Source: Parageobacillus sp. KH3-4
Lineage (GTDB): Bacteria; Bacillota; Bacilli; Bacillales; Anoxybacillaceae
Assembly (NCBI RefSeq): GCF_022846435.1
Contig: NZ_AP025627.1
Location: 530,001 to 594,000 of the forward strand
Direction of reading: 5' to 3'
DNA: 64,000 nucleotides
Shown here: positions 12,924 to 21,280 of the stretch, piece by piece
Position numbering within the stretch: the stretch's first letter is position 1
How the letters are laid out: every line of letters begins with the position of its first letter
Position numbers and translations under genes: made by a program
Notes under the pieces: generated by a model
What the model saw: only the letters and a program-made list of their open reading frames with translations
Told to the model about the DNA's origin: nothing
Database searches by the model: none

Positions 12924-13631
12924 ATGCTGAAAGTTGAAAACATCAATGTATTTTATGGAAATATTCAAGCGCTTAAAGGAGTTTCATTGGAAGTCAAGGA
13001 AGGAGAAATCGTCACACTAATCGGGGCAAACGGCGCCGGCAAAAGCACGCTGTTAAAGACGATTTCCGGATTGCTAAAGCCGAAGCAGGGGGATATTTTG
13101 TATGAAGGACAATCGATCGCGGGAAAGGCGGCGCAAACGATTGTCAAACGGGGAATTTCCCATGTTCCAGAAGGTCGGCGTGTTTTCGCCAATATGACCG
13201 TGGAAGAAAACCTAGAATTAGGTGCTTTTTTAAGGAAAGATAAACATGAAATTCAGAAAGATTTCGAGAAAGTATACCATCTGTTTCCTCGCCTTTATGA
13301 ACGAAGAAAGCAGCTTGCTGGAACTTTATCGGGAGGAGAACAGCAAATGTTGGCGATGGGCAGAGCGCTGATGGCGCGTCCGCGCCTTCTCCTGCTAGAC
13401 GAGCCATCCATGGGGCTAGCCCCGTTATTAGTCAAAACCATTTTCCGCATTATTGAAGAAATTAATTCATTTGGAACGACCATTTTGTTGGTAGAACAAA
13501 ACGCGAATATGGCACTTTCGGTGGCCGATCGGGCGTATGTCATTGAATCTGGCCGTGTTGTCTTATCAGGTTTAGCGGAAGAGCTGAATGCTAGCGAACA
13601 AGTGAAGAAAGCGTATTTGGGAGGACATTAA
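12924..13631 (+). CDS. livF: Branched-chain amino acid ABC transporter ATP-binding protein LivF
   Basis: Second ABC ATPase, 235 residues. Walker A is GANGAGKST, the signature is LSGGEQQMLAMGRALM, and Walker B is LLLLDEPSMGLAP with the H-loop replaced by VEQNANMAL, as usual in LivF. GAGGAGG lies just before ATG 12924; an in-frame ATG at 12891 is inside livG. Last gene of the operon. Confidence 0.96.
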   Translation: MLKVENINVFYGNIQALKGVSLEVKEGEIVTLIGANGAGKSTLLKTISGLLKPKQGDILYEGQSIAGKAAQTIVKRGISHVPEGRRVFANMTVEENLELGAFLRKDKHEIQKDFEKVYHLFPRLYERRKQLAGTLSGGEQQMLAMGRALMARPRLLLLDEPSMGLAPLLVKTIFRIIEEINSFGTTILLVEQNANMALSVADRAYVIESGRVVLSGLAEELNASEQVKKAYLGGH

Positions 13632-13686
13632 AGTTCATTTTAGCTTGACAAAAGAAGCAAAACAAAGCGCGTAGCGCAATAGATGG

Positions 13687-13726
13687 AAAAAGGAGGTCGC
13701 CTAGTACGAACCTCCTTGCTTTTTCT
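13687..13726. terminator. Bidirectional terminator between livF and lytH
   Basis: AAGGAGGT (13690-13697) pairs with ACCTCCTT (13710-13717), with A and T runs outside. It overlaps the last codons of lytH and serves both converging genes. Confidence 0.75.
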
Positions 13727-14708
13727 TCAGTCTCTCTGCCAGCTCCCATGCCTTTAGGTGAGGATATGGGTCAAAAGACCATTCCATGTATCCGTTATCT
13801 TTGTACATTCCGTAATGAAGGTGCGGTGGGAATTTTCCCGCTGTTCCCGGAGGGCCATACCCAGAGCTGCCGACATAGCCGATAATGGTTCCCGGCTCGA
13901 CGATTTGTCCTTCGCGCAAATGTGGGGGGAATCCGTTTAAATGAGCAAAATAGTGATAGTTGTTGTTAATATCCCGGATGCCGATGCGCCATCCCCCATA
14001 TTTATTCCAGCCTTTTAATTCGACAATTCCGTAGCAAGTCGACCGCACTGGAACACCGTAGCTTGCGAAAATATCCGTTCCTTCATGAATACGGCGTCCG
14101 CCCCAGCCCCTCGCGTCTCCCCATGTATCCCGGTAGCTATAATCCGTGTGAAGCGGGAGCGGAAATACATGATCGTCTAACTTTAACGTCTGATATTTTT
14201 TGTAGATTTTCACTTTTCCTAAAATCAAATCGACCGTTTTGCTGCGTTGATAATAGTCCCACAGTGCCATTTTGACATGTTTATGGTCGATTCCATACGA
14301 TTGTAGAAATCGTGCCATAGAAAAAATCACATCTTCATCGTCTGTCGGGTCGGCGACACCGTCTCCGTTTCCATCCATACCGAAGCCGCCAAATTGCGAA
14401 ATCGAAAACGGATTGGTGTCATAAGGGTTTTTATTTAACGGCCCCGCCCAAATTTCCGGCTTGATATAGATGCCAAGCGCGCCGGTGGGCTTTGGCAAAT
14501 TGCGGCGCACTTGCCGGACGTTCCGCTCATATTGGTCGATCGCCGCAAAGTAATACCAAGGGATCAATGAGACCGCCTCTGCTTTTTTGTACAATTCCAT
14601 CCGTTTTTGATAAATTATGTCTTCATCTAACTTTTCTTGGCCAAATATCGTTTTTGGTGACAAAAATATAACGGTGACCATCACGATGGCAAATATAAAT
14701 GGATGCAC
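13701..14708 (-). CDS. lytH: L-Ala-D-Glu peptidase LytH, M23 family (YunA)
   Basis: Sporulation peptidoglycan peptidase that in B. subtilis trims side chains of the spore cortex to L-Ala under sigma-K control. It is 335 residues with an N-terminal signal/anchor (about residues 1-23). A lytic-transglycosylase-like helical part contains GALGIYIKPEIWAG, and the M23 LytM domain has metal ligands in HEGTDIF (H and D) and PPHLHYGMY (HLH). The start is GTG 14708 after AAAGGGGGG. In B. subtilis it adjoins yunB; here the liv operon separates them. Confidence 0.93.
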   Translation of the reverse strand: MHPFIFAIVMVTVIFLSPKTIFGQEKLDEDIIYQKRMELYKKAEAVSLIPWYYFAAIDQYERNVRQVRRNLPKPTGALGIYIKPEIWAGPLNKNPYDTNPFSISQFGGFGMDGNGDGVADPTDDEDVIFSMARFLQSYGIDHKHVKMALWDYYQRSKTVDLILGKVKIYKKYQTLKLDDHVFPLPLHTDYSYRDTWGDARGWGGRRIHEGTDIFASYGVPVRSTCYGIVELKGWNKYGGWRIGIRDINNNYHYFAHLNGFPPHLREGQIVEPGTIIGYVGSSGYGPPGTAGKFPPHLHYGMYKDNGYMEWSFDPYPHLKAWELAERLKKKQGGSY

Positions 14709-14875
14709 GCGCTTTTCCCCCCTTTCCGCACATCTCCTATATTTAGTTTGGAGAGATTGGCTTGTTTCATAAATATTAAAAAATGGTAAGTGACATGCAG
14801 TGGCTAATTTTTTGTGTTTGTTTGCTGTTTTTTTTATAATGAAAAATGTAAATAAAATCTATTGGAGTGAGAACA

Positions 14876-15772
14876 ATGGCGACAAAAGAAGAACATCTTC
14901 GCAAACCGGATTGGTTAAAAATAAAGCTGAATACAAATGAAAATTATACCGGCTTAAAGAAATTGATGCGTGAAAACCGGTTACATACCGTATGCGAAGA
15001 AGCGAAATGTCCAAACATTCATGAATGTTGGGCGGTGCGGAGAACGGCAACGTTTATGATTTTAGGGAACGTATGTACGCGTGCATGCCGTTTTTGCGCG
15101 GTAAAAACGGGATTGCCGACGGAACTTGACTGGCAAGAGCCGGAACGTGTCGCCGAATCTGTCCGTCTGATGAACTTAAAGCATGTCGTTGTTACTGCTG
15201 TCGCTCGCGATGACTTGAAAGATGGAGGAGCGGCGGTGTTCGCGGAAACGATTCGTGCCATCCGTCGCAAAAATCCATTTACGACGATTGAAGTGCTGCC
15301 TTCCGATATGGGGGGAGTATACGAAAACTTAAAAACGTTGATGGACGCGCGTCCGGATATTTTAAACCATAACATTGAAACGGTGCGCCGCTTGACGCCG
15401 AGAGTGCGCGCGCGCGCGACATATGAACGCTCGCTTGAATTTTTGCGCCGCGCGAAAGAATTGCAGCCGGACATTCCGACGAAATCGAGCATTATGGTCG
15501 GTCTTGGCGAAACAAAAGAAGAAATTATTGAAGCGATGGATGATTTGCGTGCCAATCACGTCGATATTTTAACGATCGGTCAATATTTGCAACCGACGAA
15601 AAAACATTTGAAAGTAGTGAAATATTATCATCCAGACGAATTTAGGGAATTAAAAGAAATCGCCTTAAGCAAAGGATTCACCCACTGCGAAGCCGGCCCG
15701 CTCGTTCGCTCTTCTTACCATGCGGATGAACAAGTCAATGCGGCTTCGGCAGCGCGGCAAATGAAAGCATAA
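14876..15772 (+). CDS. lipA: Lipoyl synthase LipA
   Basis: Radical-SAM enzyme inserting two sulfurs into protein-bound octanoyl chains to form lipoate. It is 298 residues. The auxiliary cluster cysteines are in [13 protein letters not shown], the radical-SAM CX3CX2C is CTRACRFC, and the conserved C-terminal RSSYHAD serine motif is present. ATG 14876 follows GGAGTGA; an in-frame GTG at 14867 overlaps that site. Divergent from lytH. Being an Fe-S enzyme, it depends on Suf. Confidence 0.97.
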   Translation: MATKEEHLRKPDWLKIKLNTNENYTGLKKLMRENRLHTVCEEAKCPNIHECWAVRRTATFMILGNVCTRACRFCAVKTGLPTELDWQEPERVAESVRLMNLKHVVVTAVARDDLKDGGAAVFAETIRAIRRKNPFTTIEVLPSDMGGVYENLKTLMDARPDILNHNIETVRRLTPRVRARATYERSLEFLRRAKELQPDIPTKSSIMVGLGETKEEIIEAMDDLRANHVDILTIGQYLQPTKKHLKVVKYYHPDEFRELKEIALSKGFTHCEAGPLVRSSYHADEQVNAASAARQMKA

Positions 15773-15780
15773 ACGCATGA

Positions 15781-15820
15781 AAAAACGGTCTTGCCTTCCA
15801 GTGAAGACAGACCGTTTTTC
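15781..15820. terminator. Bidirectional terminator between lipA and yutC
   Basis: AAAAACGGTCT (15781-15791) pairs with AGACCGTTTTT (15809-15819). It sits between converging genes. Confidence 0.85.
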
Positions 15821-15830
15821 TATTGTCGTG

Positions 15831-16517
15831 CTATCGGTTTATTTTTGCGGGGGTTGGTCTTTCATCATGGAAATCACGGTCGAGACGGTCATTCGTTTCG
15901 TTGATCATTTCGCCATTTTCGTTTTCCCCATCACTTAATTTCCGGCCTTGCGGATATTTTAACATTCTTTGGATCGTTGTATCGATAATTTGATCAATAT
16001 TTCGGCTGTTGGAATCTAAGCGCCCGAAGCGCTCGATATCTTTCATGAGGCGCGGGTCGTCGGCAACGTATACATGATAATAGCGCGGGACGACAGAAAG
16101 AGCGGTCTTTTTCACTTGGTCCGCTGTTTGATGGCGGTTTTTTGCATCTGTGTCATAAACGACTAATACTTCTTCGTCGGTCACCAATGTGGCGACGTCG
16201 TTAACGTTTGGCAACTGCGTACAAAGCTTGCTAATTAAATCAGCCGCGCGCTCGCGGTTGAACGTTGGCATATTGTTATACAAGTTTGCATCGCCAGAGA
16301 CAGGGCTTTTTTGATGGCGGACATAGCCAAAATTGTTCATTCGCGTATCGTCGCCGTTCGGCACCCCATTTTCGTTATATAAATCGTTGCGATCAGTGAC
16401 GTTCATCGTATTGCCGCTTCGCTTGTATACGTCCGTATTGTTATCTTGCGCCGTTTGCGCACAGCCTGCCAATGTTGCGGCTGTACCTAACGTGAACGCA
16501 AGCAATGCTTTTCTCAT
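15831..16517 (-). CDS. yutC: YhcN/YlaJ family sporulation lipoprotein (YutC-like)
   Basis: Lipoprotein of the YhcN/YlaJ spore family, 228 residues. The signal peptide MRKALLAFTLGTAATLAGC ends in the lipobox LAGC. The C-terminal half carries the family's VYVADDPRLMKDI stretch. A GGGGGTG site precedes ATG 16517; an in-frame start at 16559 is unlikely. The family is found in spore membranes; the molecular function is unknown. Confidence 0.9.
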   Translation of the reverse strand: MRKALLAFTLGTAATLAGCAQTAQDNNTDVYKRSGNTMNVTDRNDLYNENGVPNGDDTRMNNFGYVRHQKSPVSGDANLYNNMPTFNRERAADLISKLCTQLPNVNDVATLVTDEEVLVVYDTDAKNRHQTADQVKKTALSVVPRYYHVYVADDPRLMKDIERFGRLDSNSRNIDQIIDTTIQRMLKYPQGRKLSDGENENGEMINETNDRLDRDFHDERPTPAKINR

Positions 16518-16630
16518 TGCAAACACCCCCTTCACTTTCAGGATGTTCCTCCTGCTCAACTTTAATAACAGTAATTGATTGGGAGCGTTTCATCGTTTAT
16601 GATGAAAGTGGAAAGGCAAGGTGAAAAGGG

Positions 16631-16906
16631 ATGATATGCATTAACAATATATGTTATGAATTAGTGGAAAACGTGAAAAACGCGTTTAATGAAGAAGCGT
16701 TTCGCGCGCGATACGCTGATATTTTAAGCAAGTATGACTATATTGTGGGGGACTGGGGATATAACCAACTTCGCTTACGCGGGTTTTTTGACGACCATAA
16801 CCAAAGAGCGACATATGATACGAAAATCAGCACATTATCAGAATATTTGTATGAATATTGCAATTTTGGCTGCGCGTATTTTGTGCTCCGCAAAGTAAAA
16901 CGGTAA
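16631..16906 (+). CDS. yutD: YutD family protein
   Basis: YutD (DUF1027) family, 91 residues. The conserved core is DYIVGDWGYNQLRLRGFF plus YLYEYCNFGCAYFVLRKV. AAGGTGAAAAGGG precedes ATG 16631. It is conserved in Bacillaceae at this position; function unknown. Confidence 0.92.
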   Translation: MICINNICYELVENVKNAFNEEAFRARYADILSKYDYIVGDWGYNQLRLRGFFDDHNQRATYDTKISTLSEYLYEYCNFGCAYFVLRKVKR

Positions 16907-16987
16907 AACAAGCGAGACTGACTCAAAAGGTTGTTTGGCCACAAACAGATACCATATATTGTTCGATGCGTATATACGGTAGCACAG

Positions 16988-17018
16988 AAGGGTGTCCCGC
17001 CACTTTTGGGACACCCTT
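16988..17018. terminator. Bidirectional terminator after yutD
   Basis: AAGGGTGTCCC (16988-16998) pairs exactly with GGGACACCCTT (17008-17018), between converging genes. Confidence 0.8.
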
Positions 17019-17022
17019 ATCA

Positions 17023-17289
17023 TTATGCTTCGCTGTATGGAAATTGTTCGTTTTCCCGTGGGTCATCGTGCGGCGGATGTGCGCCGGGATCACGTCGCGG
17101 GATGTTTTGATGGAACGATTTGTATTCGTAGTTAAAAGCACTATAGTAACGCTGCCCTTTTTTCCACGGAGTGCTTTTGTTCTCTACTGGTTCGTCTGCG
17201 CGCCGCGGAGAACCGTACGGCCCTTCCGGGAATTCTTCGGCGGTTAAAAAATTTTTCCGTTTTTCTACGGTGGAAAAGTCGCTCGGCAC
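17023..17289 (-). CDS. Hypothetical hydrophilic protein
   Basis: 88 residues from a GTG at 17289 that has GAGGAAGGTG upstream; an in-frame ATG at 17358 overlaps the next gene and lacks a ribosome site. The protein is charged, rich in Pro, Asp and Glu, and has no membrane segment. Stretches such as TAEEFPEGPYGSP and RDPGAHPPHDDP look evolved rather than random. It sits just downstream of the DUF3055 gene, probably in the same transcript. I do not recognise the family. Confidence 0.65.
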   Translation of the reverse strand: MPSDFSTVEKRKNFLTAEEFPEGPYGSPRRADEPVENKSTPWKKGQRYYSAFNYEYKSFHQNIPRRDPGAHPPHDDPRENEQFPYSEA

Positions 17290-17345
17290 TGTTTCACCTT
17301 CCTCATTTAAAGGATTATTTATAATGTCCCCTAACGAGAAAGCGG

Positions 17346-17615
17346 CTATGAAATGCATTCGTATAAAAATGATCGTAAATCGTTGGCATCTTCTTCACTT
17401 AAGCGGTAGGCATTCTCCAAATACCCCGGCTCTTCTAAATCGTCCTGCCCGATAATTGCAAAACGGTTGCTCTGCAAATCGAGGACTAAATATTTTCCAT
17501 AAAAGCGGTCTGTCTCGATAATTGCCAAATCAAACCGTTGCCGTTCTCCTAAAAAGCTGACAAAACGCGTTTTCGTATCCACCGTGTCGTCATATAAGTA
17601 AAAACGTTCGCTCAT
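17346..17615 (-). CDS. DUF3055-like protein
   Basis: 89 residues from ATG 17615, preceded by GGGGGGC. The opening MSERFYLYDDTVDTKTRFV and the segment YGKYLVLDLQSNRFAIIG fit my memory of DUF3055, a small cytosolic Bacillaceae family. It is divergent from yutE. The function is unknown, and the family name would need a profile search. Confidence 0.8.
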   Translation of the reverse strand: MSERFYLYDDTVDTKTRFVSFLGERQRFDLAIIETDRFYGKYLVLDLQSNRFAIIGQDDLEEPGYLENAYRLSEEDANDLRSFLYECIS

Positions 17616-17715
17616 AAACTTCGCCCCCCAGCAAGAAATGATGAATACTTCCATCATAACAATATTCGCATGATTATGATACAATAAAAAAAGACAAATA
17701 TAGGAGGAAGTAACG

Positions 17716-18153
17716 ATGTACTTTGTAGACCGCAATAAAATCGAAGAAACGTTGCGCTATATGGAAAAACTGTTACATATTTATAAGCAAAAGTCGTCGT
17801 GGGACGACGAATTGTCCCAGCTTGCTCTTGAGCGCCTTGTTCATTTGGTGATTGAAGCGATTTTGGATGTGGGAAACGCGATGATCGACGGTTTTATTAT
17901 GAGAGACCCGGGCAGCTATGAAGACATTATCGATATTTTGACGGATGAACGGGTTGTCACGGCGGATGACGCAAAAGGATTGAAAGCGATCATTGGTTAT
18001 CGAAAAATGCTTGTTCATCATTATACGAATGTCGACTACGCAAAATTGTTGGAGGAAATGCAAAAACATTTTTCGGCGCTGCAAGCATATCCGAACGCTA
18101 TTCGCACATATTTGGAAAACGAACTCGGTCCTGTGTCGGCATTCCGCAATTGA
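17716..18153 (+). CDS. yutE: DUF86/HepT-like protein YutE
   Basis: DUF86 family, 145 residues, mainly helical, related to HepT toxins. The HepT RNase motif RX4HXY is present as RKMLVHHY (about residue 97). HepT proteins usually pair with a MntA nucleotidyltransferase antitoxin, but no such gene is adjacent here; the B. subtilis homologue is also solitary. TAGGAGGAAG precedes ATG 17716. The role is unknown; RNase activity is possible from the motif but unproven. Confidence 0.88.
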   Translation: MYFVDRNKIEETLRYMEKLLHIYKQKSSWDDELSQLALERLVHLVIEAILDVGNAMIDGFIMRDPGSYEDIIDILTDERVVTADDAKGLKAIIGYRKMLVHHYTNVDYAKLLEEMQKHFSALQAYPNAIRTYLENELGPVSAFRN

Positions 18154-18180
18154 AGGATCATTTCATTCTTTTATATGTTG

Positions 18181-18305
18181 GCAAACGCGTCTCCAATGTT
18201 CATTTTCCCAAGAAGCCTTCCGCTCCATGCATGTGATGAAGAAGGCTTCTTTGCGGCAGCCCCCACTTCTTAACGGAAGGGCATTGGAGCGTGTTTGCTT
18301 TTTGA
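18181..18305 (+). other. Nested multi-hairpin element between yutE and yutF
   Basis: An outer stem pairs 18181-18198 with 18282-18298 (GCAAAC/GTTTGC and CTCCAATG/CATTGGAG, small mismatches between). Inside, an exact 11-bp stem AAGAAGCCTTC pairs 18210-18220 with 18241-18251, and a third short hairpin lies at about 18262-18281. A T run follows. It could be an elaborate terminator of yutE, a REP-like element or a structured RNA. Confidence 0.55.
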
Positions 18306-18364
18306 CATTTTTCGTTTCTTTTTATAAGTTGGTTACGTGCATCCTAAAAAAGAGGTGAAAGACG

Positions 18365-19135
18365 TTGAAAAAGTACAAGGGATATTTAATCGATTTAGAC
18401 GGTACGATATATCGTGGAACGGAGTGTATTGCGGAAGCTCGCGATTTTGTCAAAGCATTGCATCGAAAAGGCATTCCGTATTTGTTTGTTACGAATAACT
18501 CTTCGCGCACGCCGGCGCAAGTGGCGGAGAAATTGCAGTCATTCGGCGTTCCGGCGACAGAGGAGCATGTATTTACGACAAGCCAAGCGACGGCAAACTA
18601 TATTTTTGAAAAAAAACCGGATGCTTCTATTTATGTGATCGGTGAAGAAGGAATCCGTACCGCTCTGGAAGAAAAAGGATTTGCTTTTGCGAAAGAAGAT
18701 GCGGAATTCGTTGTGATGGGAATTGACAGAAATATTACATATGAAAAACTTGCCATCGCTTGTTTAGCCGTTCGCAACGGTGCGACGTTTATTTCGACAA
18801 ATGCCGATATTGCACTTCCGACAGAAAGGGGATTGCTGCCAGGAAACGGTTCACTCACGGCTGTGGTTGCCGTGTCGACGCAAGTGCAGCCTATTTTTAT
18901 TGGAAAACCGGAGAAAATCATTATGGAACAAGCGTTAAAAGTGTTGGGAGTGCCAAGAGAGGAAACATTAATGATCGGCGATTACTACGATACCGATATT
19001 ATGGCAGGAATGAATGCAGGAATGGACACACTTCTTGTCCATACGGGGGTAACGACGAAAGAACTGCTGCAACGATATGAAAAGCAGCCGACATATACGG
19101 CGGATTCGCTCAAAGAGTGGATCGACCGCATTTAA
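18365..19135 (+). CDS. yutF: HAD-superfamily phosphatase, NagD-like (YutF)
   Basis: HAD subfamily IIA phosphatase, 256 residues. Motif I is YLIDLDGTIYRG, motif II is the VTNNSSR region, the motif III Lys lies in FIGKPE, and motif IV is LMIGDYYDTDIMAGMNAGM. It resembles NagD/p-nitrophenylphosphatase and acts on small phosphorylated metabolites; substrate not known. The TTG start 18365 follows AGAGGTG. Confidence 0.93.
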   Translation: MKKYKGYLIDLDGTIYRGTECIAEARDFVKALHRKGIPYLFVTNNSSRTPAQVAEKLQSFGVPATEEHVFTTSQATANYIFEKKPDASIYVIGEEGIRTALEEKGFAFAKEDAEFVVMGIDRNITYEKLAIACLAVRNGATFISTNADIALPTERGLLPGNGSLTAVVAVSTQVQPIFIGKPEKIIMEQALKVLGVPREETLMIGDYYDTDIMAGMNAGMDTLLVHTGVTTKELLQRYEKQPTYTADSLKEWIDRI

Positions 19136-19196
19136 AAAGAGGCCGACTCAAAAGGTCGTCGATCGACCTTTTGAAGTCAGCCTCTTCTTTCTTTTT
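19136..19196 (+). terminator. Terminator after yutF
   Basis: A long stem (GAGGC-GACT-AAAAGGTC with its complement around the centre at about 19163) is followed by TCTTTCTTTTT. The following 19197-19418 shows no convincing gene. Confidence 0.8.
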
Positions 19197-19418
19197 CTAG
19201 CTGTAGATGGGGGATGAAACATCCTTGATGCGCACTGTACCAATAATGAACGGTTTTTCCGATTGTATGTTTCATGGCTTTAATCGGCGTGAGCTGTGGT
19301 GACTCGATTATACCAAAAGAGGAATGGTTTTCTTATTTTTTACGAAAAAGGGAGAAGCCAAAAAAAGCGAACAGCTGCCGAACACTTTTTGTTCCCCTCT
19401 TTTTTGGTAAAAGGCCGC

Positions 19419-19916
19419 TTACTCCACGTTGGCTGCCCGATGCGCTAAACGGCTTGAAGCAGCGGCAGCAATAGCGCCGACAATGTCGTCCAAAAACGTA
19501 TTGCATTTTCCCGTTGATTTATCGTTTAACTTTTTTAAGATGCCGGGCTTTTGTTTATCGATATATCCGTAATTGGTGAAACCGATGGAGCCGTACACGT
19601 TTATAATGGAAAGCGCCAAAATCTCGTCGACTCCGTATAAGCCTTCATCGCGTTGAATAATCGACTGCAGTGGCTCATCTAACTTGCCTTCTTCCGCTAA
19701 TTTGTCAAGCTGAATGCCGGTGAGAATTGCATTTTGCACTTCCCGTTTGGAAATTACGCGATTGACATTTTCAATACATTCTTCTAGTTGCAAATTCGGA
19801 TGGTACTTCGATTGCAAATAATACACGAGTTCAGCGATGTCTTTGATTGTAACGCCGCGTTCTTCGAGCCATTGGCGTGCGGTTTGTTCCAGATTGTTCA
19901 TGATCGGTTCCTTCAT
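19419..19916 (-). CDS. yutG: Phosphatidylglycerophosphatase A-like protein (YutG)
   Basis: PgpA-family protein, 165 residues (160 if ATG 19901 is used; both starts have plausible ribosome sites). Family features are DEILALSIINVYGSIGFTN and the C-terminal CNTFLDDIVGAIAAAASS. PgpA removes phosphate from phosphatidylglycerophosphate, but the YutG branch lacks the transmembrane helices of the proteobacterial enzyme, so the true substrate is uncertain. Confidence 0.85.
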   Translation of the reverse strand: MKEPIMNNLEQTARQWLEERGVTIKDIAELVYYLQSKYHPNLQLEECIENVNRVISKREVQNAILTGIQLDKLAEEGKLDEPLQSIIQRDEGLYGVDEILALSIINVYGSIGFTNYGYIDKQKPGILKKLNDKSTGKCNTFLDDIVGAIAAAASSRLAHRAANVE

Positions 19917-20184
19917 TCACTTCACCTGTTTCTTTAAGGAATTATTTTTATTATATATGTTTATCATGTCATAAATGTGCCGTTTCTGTAAACATTGATG
20001 CTTATAAAATTGGAATTATTTTCTATAATTTTGACAATAGAGAGGAATGGATGGAGAAAATCAGTGTATAAATTGGCAGGTTGGTTATTTTAACTTTTCG
20101 ACAAAGGAATGTGAGAATATCCGGAAGGCGCAGATTTTTTTGCAAATCCCCTCATATATTACTTTTATAAGGGGGGAGGAAGCG

Positions 20185-21189
20185 ATGAAGGAGTTTATTC
20201 ACAATGAATACGAAATCACGGCAGAATGGTTTGAAAAAACCGGGAGATACGATACATTTCTATATAAAAATCAGCGTTATACTGTTATTCCTGTATATGG
20301 GCGCACGGAAGCGGAAATAGAGGAATTGCGGAAGATGAGCGATTATTTATTATTGATGGGAGATGATACTGTCGCAGCCTTCGTTCCGACTAGGTCAGGA
20401 AAGTTTGTTGCTTACTACGACGGCCAACCTATGGTGATTGTCCGCTCGTCTGTTTCACCATATGCAAGAAATATTTCTATCGGCCGAGAATTAGCGAAAT
20501 TTCACCAGCGCGGCCGCACATGTCCTATCCCGATCATCCATTGCCGGCGAATCGGCCAATGGAAAGAGTTTTGGGGAGCACGACTCGATCAGATGGAGCA
20601 ATTTTGGAGAAGAAAAATCGAGACGGGGATAACTGCTATGTTTGATCGGCTTTTTATTGAATCGTTTCCGTACTATCTCGGCTTGGCGGAGAACGCGATT
20701 CAATATGTAGCGGATGTGGAGTTGGATGAGGAACCTGTCGGCGTTGACTGCGCGACCTTTTGTCATGAACGACTGCCGAATGTGAAATGGATGGAAGGAA
20801 AGGAACAAAAGTTAGCAACGGATTGGGTATATGATCATTGCGCGAGAGATTTGGCAGAGTGGGTTCGGCACATATACACGAAAAAGGGCAATATTTCCGC
20901 GGAAAATATACGGCGTTTTTTCCGTGACTATCAACGGATTACTCCATTATCGCCGTTTGCCTGGCGTTTAATTTACGCACGTCTTCTTTTTCCTCTTCAT
21001 TATTTTGAATGCGTGGAAGGATATTATATGACAGATGAAGAAAGAAAAAAACAAGCATATGAACAAACGTTACGTGGCATTGTTAGCCGTTCCCGCGAGA
21101 ACGAACAATTTCTCGCATCGTTTGCGGATATTGCGGGGCTTGCCGGTCGCCGGCTTTATATTCCTAAAATTTACTGGCTTTTTTATTGA
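20185..21189 (+). CDS. yutH: Spore coat protein YutH (CotS-like kinase fold)
   Basis: CotS/YutH family protein, 334 residues, with an aminoglycoside-phosphotransferase-like fold. GGGGGAGGAAG precedes ATG 20185; an upstream in-frame ATG at 20047 has no ribosome site. Visible family parts are YFYLYKNQ-like ATP-lobe residues, a YYLGLAENAIQYVAD helix and VDCATFCHERLP in the catalytic-loop position. It is a spore coat component in B. subtilis; kinase activity is not shown. Confidence 0.9.
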   Translation: MKEFIHNEYEITAEWFEKTGRYDTFLYKNQRYTVIPVYGRTEAEIEELRKMSDYLLLMGDDTVAAFVPTRSGKFVAYYDGQPMVIVRSSVSPYARNISIGRELAKFHQRGRTCPIPIIHCRRIGQWKEFWGARLDQMEQFWRRKIETGITAMFDRLFIESFPYYLGLAENAIQYVADVELDEEPVGVDCATFCHERLPNVKWMEGKEQKLATDWVYDHCARDLAEWVRHIYTKKGNISAENIRRFFRDYQRITPLSPFAWRLIYARLLFPLHYFECVEGYYMTDEERKKQAYEQTLRGIVSRSRENEQFLASFADIAGLAGRRLYIPKIYWLFY

Positions 21190-21280
21190 TCATATAGCGA
21201 TGATCATTTCTTCATCGTTTTTTTTATGATTAAGAATTATGATAAAATAAGGAAAAATACATATAAAGAAGGTGGACTGC

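Noticed and set aside
19274-19474. 66-codon open frame after yutF
   Set aside because: Overlaps yutG on the other strand, lacks a ribosome site and has biased, low-complexity sequence.
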